In this document: in pieces, positions 1 to 7,428 of the stretch
Position numbering within the stretch: position 1 is the first letter of the stretch
Layout: every line of letters begins with the position of its first letter
Origin: Pseudomonas fluorescens
Lineage (GTDB): Bacteria; Pseudomonadota; Gammaproteobacteria; Pseudomonadales; Pseudomonadaceae
Length of the DNA stretch: 64,000 bases
Assembly: GCF_000967965.1 (NCBI RefSeq)
Contig: NZ_LACC01000023.1
Location: 62,001 to 126,000 of the forward strand
Direction: 5' to 3'
Position numbers and translations under genes: made by a program
The notes under the pieces: generated by a model
Databases searched by the model: none
Told to the model about the DNA's origin: nothing
Seen by the model: only the letters and a program-made list of their open reading frames with translations

Positions 1-402
1 GTGATCCAGTGCGTCTTTTTCCCAGCCGATGTAAGTGCCGAGGATCTTCGGGTTCTTGACCACGTTTTCCTTGATCAGGCCGATAAGTTGCTCGCGGCTG
101 AGGCTCAGTGCCGGCTGGCCGTCGGCCCTCGGTGTGCCGATCAGGGCGTTCACTCGCACCAGTCCGCCGGCAATCAGCAGCGGTGCTTCGAGTTCGCGCT
201 GGATCTGGCTGACCTGGGTTTGCGCCAGGGACGTCAGGCGCTGTTCGATGACTTGCTCGAATTGGGCCTGGGTCCGCTCCTGGACCATGTCTTGGGTCCG
301 GGCGCCGGAGAACAGCGCGTACACCACCAGCGCTGCCACGACACTAAGGACAATGGCGCCGGCAAGGGCCGCCACGGAAAACTGGATCGACTTGAATTTC
401 AT
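1..402 (-). CDS. Methyl-accepting chemotaxis protein, N-terminal part (runs off the left edge)
   Basis: Only the first 134 codons are inside the window; the frame is open to base 1. The protein begins MKFKSIQFSVAALAGAIV, a short cytoplasmic stretch followed by a hydrophobic segment (about residues 8-32). A predicted periplasmic part follows, with a helical region (QDMVQERTQAQFEQVIEQRL, about 37-56) and text typical of Cache-type ligand-binding domains of chemoreceptors. Receptors of this type sense a periplasmic ligand and control the CheA kinase. The signalling hairpin that would prove the class lies outside the window, so the call rests on the N-terminus alone. The ATG is at 400-402, and the gene is divergent from the peptidase gene to its right. 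Confidence 0.7.
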   Translation of the reverse strand, partial: MKFKSIQFSVAALAGAIVLSVVAALVVYALFSGARTQDMVQERTQAQFEQVIEQRLTSLAQTQVSQIQRELEAPLLIAGGLVRVNALIGTPRADGQPALSLSREQLIGLIKENVVKNPKILGTYIGWEKDALDH

Positions 403-610
403 GGGGGCTCCGCACGGGAAAGGACGTCTGCGGAGCTGTATCGGCAGGGTGTCGGGCGGGCATGAGCGTGGGCAGTTGAAATGACTGTTTTTGCATGCCG
501 GATGTCGTAATTGAATCAATGCGCGTGTGATGAATTGCGGGTTGTCGCTGTATGTGAATTTTTTTCTACGGCGATGAGAGATTTGTCCGAATTGTGCGTC
601 TTACATCCAT

Positions 611-629
611 TGTATCTGGCGTCGATACA
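611..629. promoter_or_regulatory. Inverted repeat TGTATC-N7-GATACA upstream of the M48 peptidase gene
   Basis: Perfect 6-bp inverted repeat with a 7-base spacer, 45 bases before the ATG at 674, in the 271-bp divergent region between the chemoreceptor and the peptidase gene. It could be an operator or overlap a promoter. No known regulator consensus is recognised and the short arms could arise by chance. Confidence 0.3.
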
Positions 630-673
630 TTTCCACGCCTAGGATACGCGGCATGTTTTCTGGGAGTTTTTTG

Positions 674-1492
674 ATGAACAAGATTTTGGTTGTCAGCGCA
701 CTGAGCACAGCGCTGCTGCTCACCGGTTGTCAGTCGGTCAATACCACCAGCGGCGGTGCCGTGGGCATTGAACGCAAGCAGTACATGTTCAGCATGTTGT
801 CCTCGCAAGAGGTCGACCAGATGTACGCTCAGTCCTATCAGAAGACCGTGGGCGAAGCGTCCAGCAAAGGTGTGCTGGACAAAACCAGCGCTGAAGCCAG
901 ACGGGTTCAGGCGATTGCCGACCGGCTGATTGCCCAGGCGCCGACGTTTCGTCCGGACGCGGCCCAGTGGAAGTGGGAAGTCAACCTGATCAAGAGCGAT
1001 GAGCTCAACGCCAACTGCGGCCCTGGCGGCAAGATCATCTTTTACACCGGGTTGATCGACACCCTGAAGCTGACCGACGATGAAATCGCCGCGATCATGG
1101 GCCATGAAATCGCCCACGCCCTGCGCGAGCACGGTCGTGAAGCGATGTCCAAGGCTTACGGCATCGAAATGGCCAAGCAGGGCGCCGGTGCCTTGTTAGG
1201 ATTGGGGCAGGACACCATGGCCCTGGCCGATACCGTGGCCAACTACGGCATGACCTTGCCCAACAGCCGCGCCAATGAAAACGAGGCGGACCTGATTGGC
1301 CTGGAACTGGCCGCCCGCGCCGGTTACAACCCGAATGCCGCGATCACCCTGTGGAACAAGATGAGCAAGGTCTCGGATGGTGCGCCACCGGAGTTCATGA
1401 GTACTCACCCGGCGTCGTCGAGCCGTATTGCGGCGTTGCAGGCGGCGATTCCGAAAGTCATGCCGCTTTACGAGCAAGCCAAGAAGTCCTGA
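674..1492 (+). CDS. M48 family metallopeptidase lipoprotein (LoiP/YggG-like)
   Basis: 272 aa. A lipoprotein signal peptide ends in the lipobox LLTGC with Cys19. The zinc protease motif HEIAH is at residues 144-148, and the downstream NENEADLIG at about 199-207 supplies the third zinc ligand Glu. M48 lipoproteins such as E. coli LoiP degrade or process envelope proteins at the outer membrane. The ATG at 674 is preferred over one seven codons upstream because it starts directly at the signal peptide and follows a GGGAG ribosome site. Single-gene unit; a REP pair follows it. The family call is firm; the substrate is unknown. Confidence 0.88.
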   Translation: MNKILVVSALSTALLLTGCQSVNTTSGGAVGIERKQYMFSMLSSQEVDQMYAQSYQKTVGEASSKGVLDKTSAEARRVQAIADRLIAQAPTFRPDAAQWKWEVNLIKSDELNANCGPGGKIIFYTGLIDTLKLTDDEIAAIMGHEIAHALREHGREAMSKAYGIEMAKQGAGALLGLGQDTMALADTVANYGMTLPNSRANENEADLIGLELAARAGYNPNAAITLWNKMSKVSDGAPPEFMSTHPASSSRIAALQAAIPKVMPLYEQAKKS

Positions 1493-1525
1493 TTGAGTTC
1501 AACAAAAGATGAGACTCCTCGGCTT

Positions 1526-1660
1526 TTGTGGCGAGGGAGCTTGCTCCCGCTCGGCTGCGGAGCAGTCGTAGATCCTGATTACGCGTCGAATCTGACAAAA
1601 CGCGATCATCTGGTTTGGGGCTGCTATGCAGCCCAGCGGGAGCAAGCTCCCTCGCCACAA
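1526..1660. repeat. REP doublet (REPIN), class with GTGGCGAGGGAGC core
   Basis: Two arms, 1526-1550 and 1636-1660, are exact 25-base reverse complements of each other, and inner complementary stretches (GGCTGCGGAGCAG / GCTGCTATGCAGCC) extend the pairing, so the whole element can fold into one long hairpin. It lies between two convergent genes. Pseudomonas REPINs are spread by RAYT transposases encoded elsewhere; none is in this window. A close relative is at 59011-59148. Confidence 0.9.
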
Positions 1661-1676
1661 TGACTGCCTTACCCCG

Positions 1677-2261
1677 TCAAACCCACCCGCTGCTCTGCAT
1701 CGCCTTGTACACCGCGACAATCGCCAGGATGAAGAACGCCGACGCCGCCAGTCGACGGATCAGGGTCAATGGCAATTTGTCCGCGGCAAAGTTACCGGCC
1801 AATACCACGGGCACGTTGGCAATCAGCATGCCGAGGGTGGTACCGATGATCACCAGCCAAAGCTCTGGATACTGGGCTGCGAGCATTACTGTCGCGATCT
1901 GCGTCTTGTCGCCGATTTCCGCCAGGAAGAACGCGATAAGCGTGGTCAGGAACGGCCCGAACTTGCGGGCGGTGCTGGCCTCGTCGTCATCCATCTTGTC
2001 CGGGACCAGGGTCCACAGCGCCGTGGCGGCGAAGCTCGCGGCGAGGATCCAGTGCAGCATCGTATCCGAGAAGAAACTCCCGACCCAGGCACCGACTGCA
2101 CCGGCGGCCGCGTGGTTGGCCAGGGTCGCGGCGACGATACCGGCGATGATCGGCCAGGGCTTGCGGAAACGGGCAGCGAGAATGAGCGCGAGCAGTTGCG
2201 TCTTGTCGCCGATTTCGGCCAAGGCAACGATTGCGGTAGGTACGAGTAGTGAATCCAGCAT
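1677..2261 (-). CDS. TMEM165/GDT1 (UPF0016) family membrane protein, probable Mn2+ exporter
   Basis: 194 aa, with about six hydrophobic segments and two copies of the family signature: ALAEIGDKTQLLAL near the N-terminus and FLAEIGDKTQIATV in the second half. This E-x-G-D-K-T motif defines the cation/Ca2+ exchanger family GDT1; bacterial members such as MneA of Vibrio export manganese. Start ATG 2259-2261 is chosen because it follows AGGAAAA and omits ten poorly conserved residues encoded upstream. The long leader carries a yybP-ykoY riboswitch (2378-2470), which strongly supports manganese-controlled expression. The transport role is inferred from family and leader together. Confidence 0.9.
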   Translation of the reverse strand: MLDSLLVPTAIVALAEIGDKTQLLALILAARFRKPWPIIAGIVAATLANHAAAGAVGAWVGSFFSDTMLHWILAASFAATALWTLVPDKMDDDEASTARKFGPFLTTLIAFFLAEIGDKTQIATVMLAAQYPELWLVIIGTTLGMLIANVPVVLAGNFAADKLPLTLIRRLAASAFFILAIVAVYKAMQSSGWV

Positions 2262-2293
2262 CAGGGGTTTTCCTAAGGGGCGGGTCGACACGG

Positions 2294-2342
2294 CTATGAC
2301 ACGTACAGCCTTCCCGCCCCGGGTAAGGTGTTCGTGTCATAG
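2294..2342 (-). promoter_or_regulatory. Long leader hairpin between Mn riboswitch and the GDT1 gene
   Basis: CTATGACACG (2294-2303) and CGTGTCATAG (2333-2342) are exact 10-base reverse complements. The interior also pairs partly (CCTT/AAGG around CCCGGGGCGGG). The hairpin sits between the aptamer and the start codon at 2261, where an expression platform would be expected. Whether it acts on termination or translation is not evident; no U-run follows it directly. Confidence 0.5.
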
Positions 2343-2377
2343 GTCTTGTCAAACCCTGCGATCCATCTGATATGGAT

Positions 2378-2470
2378 GCTTGGGTCGCATGCGCCATGGT
2401 CTGAGGACCAAGTATGTTGACGCATGCCGGACGAGCGTGGCGCTCGTGGGAGACTACTCCCCTAGGACGG
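2378..2470 (-). ncRNA. yybP-ykoY manganese riboswitch aptamer
   Basis: Read on the minus strand, this leader has the hallmarks of the class: CTAGGGGAGTAGTCTCC at 2466-2450, then a hairpin (ACGAGCG/CGCTCGT), then GTCAACATACTTGG at 2421-2408, and GGCGCATGCGACCCAAGC at 2396-2379 closing the structure. The GGGGAGUAG and ACAUACUUG blocks are the conserved loops that bind Mn2+ in yybP-ykoY RNAs, which commonly precede UPF0016 and MntP exporter genes and switch them on when Mn is high. The downstream gene belongs to exactly such a family. Limits are approximate. Confidence 0.88.
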
Positions 2471-2475
2471 AGCGG

Positions 2476-2504
2476 ATTCTGCCTTTGCAAAACCCATTCG
2501 GCAA
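2476..2504 (-). promoter_or_regulatory. Possible sigma-70 promoter for the riboswitch leader
   Basis: On the minus strand, TTGCCG (2504-2499), a 17-base spacer and CAGAAT (2481-2476) precede the aptamer by a few bases, which would put the transcript start next to the first conserved riboswitch block. The match to consensus is moderate. Confidence 0.45.
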
Positions 2505-2526
2505 GCCTTCTTTTTCAAAAAAAGTT

Positions 2527-3525
2527 TCAGCCGCGCTTTGCCCGGTAGATTCTGAAACCCTGTCCTTCGGCCTTGATTGCACACACGCCCAGGTGCTCTT
2601 CGATCAGCGGTTGATACTTCAGGAAACTGTTCGCTACCAAGCGCAGTTCGCCACCGTTTTTCAGATGTTTGGCTGCTTTTCGCAGCAAGTTCTCCGTTGC
2701 GAAATAGTCGGTGTGTACGCCGACATGGAACGGCGGATTGCTCAGGATCGCACTCAAACCCATCGGCGCGGCATCGATTCCGTCACCGGTAATCACCTCG
2801 GCTTCCAGACCATTGGCAGCCAGGGTCAGGCGACTGCTGGCAGCGGCAAAGGCATCCACATCCAGCAACGTGACCTGGTTGTGTGGGTAACGACGTTTCA
2901 CTGCCGCCCCCAGAACCCCTGCGCCGCAACCGAAATCGAGCAAGTGACCGCTGGGCAGTTTGTCCAGATGCTCCAGCAGCAGCGCGCTGCCACGATCCAG
3001 GCGACCATGGCTGAACACCCCTGGCAGGCTGATGACCTTCAACGGGCCTTCGGCCAGCGGCAGTTCGTAGGTCTGCGCCAGGCTTTCCAGCGGTTTGGCT
3101 TCAGGCGCGTTGGCCACAGTGACCAGCCAGAGCTGGCAGTGGCGCGCGCTGTCGAGTTTACGCGGCTTGCCGAACGGGTTGAGCTGTTTGGCGGCACCTT
3201 CGATGCCGCTTTTTTTCTCGCCGACCAGGTACAGCTCACGGCCGGCCAGCCGTGAGGCGAGGGCGTTGAGGATGTAGTCGGTCAGGTCCTTGGCCTTGGG
3301 CAGAAAGACCACCGCTGTATCGAACTCACGCTCTGGCGCATTCACGCCAAAATGGCTGCGCTCGGCGAAGCGGGCGTCCAGCGCGGCCTGATCGCCGGCG
3401 TGCCAGCACCAGCCATGAGCTTCGGGCAAACGGCCCAGCAAGTCGTCGGCGGGCAAACCGGCCAACAACACCGAACCCTGGAATAACTCGGCCTGACGAA
3501 GCAGTACTTCACTGCGCGGATCCAT
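2527..3525 (-). CDS. rsmC: 16S rRNA (guanine(1207)-N(2))-methyltransferase RsmC
   Basis: 332 aa. It has the two-domain layout of RsmC: a degenerate N-terminal methyltransferase-like domain and a C-terminal catalytic SAM domain. The SAM-binding loop LLDFGCGAGVLGAA is at about residues 192-205, and the catalytic NPPFH of base-amino methyltransferases is near residue 260. RsmC uses SAM to methylate G1207 of 16S rRNA in the 30S subunit. The length fits the family. Monocistronic; upstream neighbour is the hydroxyacid dehydrogenase gene on the same strand, 34 bases away. Confidence 0.9.
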   Translation of the reverse strand: MDPRSEVLLRQAELFQGSVLLAGLPADDLLGRLPEAHGWCWHAGDQAALDARFAERSHFGVNAPEREFDTAVVFLPKAKDLTDYILNALASRLAGRELYLVGEKKSGIEGAAKQLNPFGKPRKLDSARHCQLWLVTVANAPEAKPLESLAQTYELPLAEGPLKVISLPGVFSHGRLDRGSALLLEHLDKLPSGHLLDFGCGAGVLGAAVKRRYPHNQVTLLDVDAFAAASSRLTLAANGLEAEVITGDGIDAAPMGLSAILSNPPFHVGVHTDYFATENLLRKAAKHLKNGGELRLVANSFLKYQPLIEEHLGVCAIKAEGQGFRIYRAKRG

Positions 3526-3559
3526 AACTGCTCCCGTGGAAAAAAAGTGCCGCAGTTTA

Positions 3560-4528
3560 TCAACTGACGACCCGCAGCGCCTTACCGCTGAAGTATCCCA
3601 GTGCGTTTTCGCTCACTTGGCCAACGATTCTCTGGCGCGCTTCGCGGCTGCCCCATGCGTTGTGCGGGGTGACGATCAGGCGTGGGATGTCGTGGGCCAG
3701 CAGCGGATTGCCGTTGACGGGAGGCTCGACGCTCAGCACGTCAGTGGCGGCGCCCCCCAGATGCCCGTTGCGCAAGGCGTCGGCCAGCGCCTGTTCATCA
3801 ATCAACCCACCGCGAGCGGTGTTGACCACGAACGCGCCGGGTTTCATCGAGGCCAGTTCACGGGCGCCGATGAAGTGGCGAGTGTGCTCGTTGAGCGGGC
3901 AGTGCAGAGTCAGCGCATCGACCTGTGGCAACAGTTCATTCAGTGGCAGGCGGTCCGGGCGGGCAGGGCGTCCGGGAATTTGCCCCAGCACAACGCGCAT
4001 ACCGAAGGCTTCAGCCAACCGTGCGACCGCGCCGCCCAATTCGCCATGTCCCAGCAGGCCAAGGGTTTTGCCTTCGAGTTCGACGATCGGGTAATCCAGC
4101 AAACAGAACTGTTTGGCCTGCTGCCAGCGGCCTTCGCCGACGGCTTTTTGATAATCGGCCAGGCGCGTGGCCAGGTTGAGCAGCAGCATGATCGTGTGCT
4201 GCGCCACCGACGGTGTGCCGTAACCCTGGCAGTTGCACACGGTAATCCCGTGGGTGCGGGCGGCGGCGAGATCGACGTTGTTGGTGCCGGTGGCGGTGAT
4301 CAGGATCAGCTTGAGATCAGGGCTGGCGGCCATGGCGGCGGCATCGATGACAATTTTGTTGCTGATTGCGACGGTGGCACCCTTGAGGTGTTCGATGACT
4401 TGATCGGGCAAGGTCTGGGCGAACAGCTGCAAATCGCTGAAACAACTGCGCAGCGGGTCGAGGTCAAGGTCGCCGAGGTCCAGGGACGGGTGGTCGAGGA
4501 ATACGGCGCGGCGAGTGTTCGTCATCAA
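3560..4528 (-). CDS. D-isomer-specific 2-hydroxyacid dehydrogenase (glycerate dehydrogenase/hydroxypyruvate reductase type)
   Basis: 322 aa. The C-terminal Rossmann part contains LGLLGHGELGGAVARLA (NAD-binding GxGxxG, about residues 155-171). The family catalytic triad is visible as the Arg in NTARGG, a Glu in the following block and the His in VTPHNAWGS. These enzymes reduce 2-keto acids such as hydroxypyruvate or glyoxylate to D-2-hydroxy acids with NAD(P)H. The closest remembered relatives are HprA-like glycerate dehydrogenases. Translation may start at either of two adjacent ATG codons (4528 or 4525). The exact substrate cannot be set from sequence alone. Confidence 0.85.
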   Translation of the reverse strand: MMTNTRRAVFLDHPSLDLGDLDLDPLRSCFSDLQLFAQTLPDQVIEHLKGATVAISNKIVIDAAAMAASPDLKLILITATGTNNVDLAAARTHGITVCNCQGYGTPSVAQHTIMLLLNLATRLADYQKAVGEGRWQQAKQFCLLDYPIVELEGKTLGLLGHGELGGAVARLAEAFGMRVVLGQIPGRPARPDRLPLNELLPQVDALTLHCPLNEHTRHFIGARELASMKPGAFVVNTARGGLIDEQALADALRNGHLGGAATDVLSVEPPVNGNPLLAHDIPRLIVTPHNAWGSREARQRIVGQVSENALGYFSGKALRVVS

Positions 4529-4616
4529 CTGTACCTTTTGTGCAATGAACTGAAGGCGTAATCTGCCGAGCCTACCAGATGAAATAAATAGTTACGCTTG
4601 GCCTGAAGGAGCCCCC

Positions 4617-5246
4617 ATGTACTGGACAGAGTTCTTGACCGTTGCCCTGATTCACCTGCTGGCCGTGGCCAGCCCCGGCCCGGACTTTGCCGTGGTGGTG
4701 CGCGAGAGTGTTACCCACGGTCGCCGCGCTGGCACCTGGACCGCGCTGGGTGTGGGTACGGCGATTTTCCTGCACGTGGGTTACTCGCTGTTGGGTATCG
4801 GCCTGATCGTGTCCCAGTCGATCGTGCTGTTCAATGCCTTGAAATGGGCCGCTGCCGCTTACCTGCTGTACATCGGTTACAAGGCGCTGCGCGCGCAACC
4901 GGCCAAGCCTGTGGCGGACGATCTGCACAAGGAAGCCGGCGAGCGCACCGCCCGTGGTGCTTTCACTTCGGGTTTCGTCACCAACGGCCTCAACCCGAAA
5001 GCCACGCTGTTCTTCCTCTCGCTATTCACTGTGGTGATCAACCCGCACACGCCGCTGGCCGTGCAGGCCGGTTACGGGGTTTACCTGGCGGCAGCGACAG
5101 CGGGCTGGTTCTGCCTGGTGGCGATGTTGTTCAGCCAGCAGCGCGTACGCGCCGGTTTCGCCCGCATGGGCCACTGGTTCGACCGGACCATGGGCGCGGT
5201 GCTGATTGCGATTGGCGTGAAGCTGGCTTTTACCGAGATGCATTGA
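4617..5246 (+). CDS. LysE/RhtB family amino-acid exporter
   Basis: 209 aa, with about six membrane segments. The N-terminal signature AVASPGPDFAVVVRESV (about residues 17-33) is the conserved LysE/RhtB motif, and FVTNGLNPKATLFFLSLF at mid-protein is the second conserved block. Members export amino acids or their analogues by proton exchange. The ATG follows AAGGAGCCCCC. It is divergent from the hydroxyacid dehydrogenase. The substrate cannot be deduced. Confidence 0.88.
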   Translation: MYWTEFLTVALIHLLAVASPGPDFAVVVRESVTHGRRAGTWTALGVGTAIFLHVGYSLLGIGLIVSQSIVLFNALKWAAAAYLLYIGYKALRAQPAKPVADDLHKEAGERTARGAFTSGFVTNGLNPKATLFFLSLFTVVINPHTPLAVQAGYGVYLAAATAGWFCLVAMLFSQQRVRAGFARMGHWFDRTMGAVLIAIGVKLAFTEMH

Positions 5247-5299
5247 TTCCGTAGTTACAACAGATCGAGAATCCTTGCGGGTGGTGGCGCAACGCTATC

Positions 5300-5319
5300 A
5301 TTTGCAGGGTTCTGCAAAT
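5300..5319. promoter_or_regulatory. Palindrome ATTTGCAG-GGTT-CTGCAAAT upstream of the acyl-CoA ligase gene
   Basis: Perfect 8-bp inverted repeat with a 4-base centre, 88 bases upstream of the ATG at 5408 and 53 bases after the exporter stop codon. There is no T-run, so it is unlikely to be a classic terminator. It may be an operator for the lipid module. It does not match the PsrA consensus as remembered. Confidence 0.35.
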
Positions 5320-5407
5320 CATTCCTTTGGCTGATTTGGCTGGCGTTCAAGGGCACTACAGTGCGTACTTTCAGTCACGACCGTGCAGTCAGATTAAAGG
5401 GATTATT

Positions 5408-7090
5408 ATGTTGCAGACTCGCGTTATCCCCCCGGCCGAAGGCGCTTATCAGTACCCGCTGTTGATCAAGCGGCTGCTGATGTCCGGTGCCCGTTATGAG
5501 AAAACCCGCGAGATCATCTACCGCGACAAGTTGCGCTATAGCTACCCGACCCTGATCGAACGGGTGGCCCGCCTGGCCAACGTATTGACAGCGGCCGGGG
5601 TCAAGCCCGGGGATGCCGTGGGTGTGATGGACTGGGACAGCCATCGTTACCTGGAATGCATGTTCGCCATCCCGATGATCGGCGCGGTGATCCATACCAT
5701 CAACGTGCGCCTGTCGCCGGAACAGATCCTCTACACCATGAATCACGCCGAGGACCGCTTTGTGCTGGTCAACAGCGAGTTCGTCGGTCTCTACAAGGCC
5801 ATCGAAGGGCATCTGACCACGGTCGACAAAACCCTGCTGCTGACTGACCTGCCGGAAAAAACCGCGGACCTGCCGAACCTCGTCGGTGAATACGAACAAC
5901 TGCTGGCCGCAGCGAGCCCGCAGTACGACTTCCAGGATTTCGACGAAAACTCGGTCGCGACCACGTTCTATACCACCGGTACCACCGGCAACCCCAAGGG
6001 CGTGTACTTCACCCATCGGCAACTGGTGCTGCACACCATGGGCGTATCGACCATCATGGGCGCGATCGATAGCGTGCGCCTGCTGGGCACCAACGACGTG
6101 TACATGCCGATCACCCCGATGTTCCACGTGCACGCCTGGGGCTTGCCGTATGTGGCGACCATGCTCGGGCTCAAACAGGTGTATCCCGGCCGCTATGACC
6201 CGGAGTACCTGGTGGAGTTGTGGCGCAAGGAGAAGGTCACGTTCTCCCATTGCGTACCGACCATTTTGCAGATGGTCCTCAATGCCAAGGCCGCGCAGAA
6301 CGTCGACTTCGGCGGCTGGAAAATCGTCATCGGCGGCAGCGCCCTGAACCGCACGTTGTACGAGGCGGCCAAGGCCAAAGGCATTCAGTTGACCGCCGCC
6401 TACGGCATGTCGGAAACCGGGCCACTGGTTTCGTGCGCACACTTGAACGATGAGCTGATGGCCGGTACCGAAGACGAACGCACCACTTACCGGATCAAGG
6501 CCGGCGTGCCGGGGCCACTGGTGGAGGCGGCGATCGTCGACACCGAGGGCAACTTCCTGCCCGCCGACGGCGAGACCCAGGGCGAGCTGGTGTTACGCGC
6601 ACCGTGGCTGACCGAGGGTTATTTCAACGAGCCGCAGAAGGGGGCCGAGCTCTGGGCCGGAGGCTGGCTGCACACCGGTGACGTGGCGACCCTGGACAGC
6701 ATGGGCGTGATCGACATTCGTGACCGGATCAAAGACGTGATCAAGACCGGTGGCGAGTGGATCTCCTCCCTGGACCTGGAAGACCTGATCAGCCGTCATG
6801 CGGCGGTACGTGAAGTAGCAGTGGTGGGGATCCCCGATCCGCAGTGGGGCGAGCGGCCGTTTGCCCTGCTGGTGCTGCGTGAGGGTCACGCAATCGGGGC
6901 GCGGGAACTCAAGGAACACCTCAAGCCGTTTGTGGAGCTGGGACACTTGAGCAAGTGGGCGATTCCGAGCCAGATTGCCCTTGTTACTGAAATTCCCAAG
7001 ACCAGCGTCGGCAAGCTCGACAAGAAGCGCATTCGTGTCGACATCAGCGAATGGCAAGCCACCAACAGCACCTTCCTCTCGACGCTTTAA
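5408..7090 (+). CDS. Long/medium-chain fatty acid--CoA ligase (AMP-forming, AlkK-like)
   Basis: 560 aa. It carries the adenylate-forming signatures: P-loop YTTGTTGNPKGV (about residues 185-196), the A5-type motif AAYGMSETGP, the hinge region HTGDVATLDSMGVIDIRDR, and the C-terminal catalytic lysine in PKTSVGKLDKKRIR. Such enzymes activate fatty acids with ATP and CoA through an acyl-AMP. The ATG at 5408 replaces an upstream in-frame alternative because homologues begin MLQTR. The order acyl-CoA ligase, DUF1302, DUF1329, LuxR regulator resembles P. aeruginosa PA3924-PA3921 as remembered, suggesting fatty-acid or lipid use by the whole module. Confidence 0.9.
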   Translation: MLQTRVIPPAEGAYQYPLLIKRLLMSGARYEKTREIIYRDKLRYSYPTLIERVARLANVLTAAGVKPGDAVGVMDWDSHRYLECMFAIPMIGAVIHTINVRLSPEQILYTMNHAEDRFVLVNSEFVGLYKAIEGHLTTVDKTLLLTDLPEKTADLPNLVGEYEQLLAAASPQYDFQDFDENSVATTFYTTGTTGNPKGVYFTHRQLVLHTMGVSTIMGAIDSVRLLGTNDVYMPITPMFHVHAWGLPYVATMLGLKQVYPGRYDPEYLVELWRKEKVTFSHCVPTILQMVLNAKAAQNVDFGGWKIVIGGSALNRTLYEAAKAKGIQLTAAYGMSETGPLVSCAHLNDELMAGTEDERTTYRIKAGVPGPLVEAAIVDTEGNFLPADGETQGELVLRAPWLTEGYFNEPQKGAELWAGGWLHTGDVATLDSMGVIDIRDRIKDVIKTGGEWISSLDLEDLISRHAAVREVAVVGIPDPQWGERPFALLVLREGHAIGARELKEHLKPFVELGHLSKWAIPSQIALVTEIPKTSVGKLDKKRIRVDISEWQATNSTFLSTL

Positions 7091-7428
7091 GCGTCTCCCG
7101 GCGTGCCCGAAAGGGCACGCCAGCCCCACCAAGCAAGCGCTTGGCTTGTCAAATCGAATTTTTCAGCCATCCTTGCCGTGCCGACGGGTGTCGGACTGGC
7201 GAAAGGACTGTTCCAGAGTGGCTGGCAACTGCAAATCACACTTTAGAGGGATCAAGCGCTACTACCTGCTGGCTATAGTCCGCTCAAGGATTTTTAAGAA
7301 CGGGGCAACCGCACGAACCGGGGCGATGCAACTTTGGAATGACTTTGGGATGCCATGGCTCCCGGTTATCCACAGCGTTTTTAGAAGTGCTCTTGCCATA
7401 AAAATAAAATGCACATGGAGTAGCGTCG
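7091..7428. other. Intergenic region between acyl-CoA ligase and DUF1302 genes
   Basis: 338 bases without a supportable gene. The palindrome GACGCTTTAAGCGTC overlaps the ligase stop codon (7081-7095). A hairpin of GGCGTGCCC-gaaa-GGGCACGCC follows at 7100-7121, with no U-run, so it may stabilise an mRNA end rather than terminate. A TATAGT (7274-7279) could be a -10 element but has no convincing -35. DUF1302 probably has its own promoter here. Confidence 0.5.

Noticed and set aside
1..465. Plus-strand frame at the left edge
   Set aside because: It runs antisense to the chemoreceptor N-terminus, whose transmembrane segment and start codon are convincing.
1499..1720. Short frames reading through the REP element after the M48 peptidase
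   Set aside because: Their peptides are REP translations (for example GASSLATK), which also occur in the frames over 59011-59148.
7100..7121. Rho-independent terminator after the acyl-CoA ligase
   Set aside because: The hairpin is perfect but no T run follows, so it is reported only as a structure in the intergenic entry.
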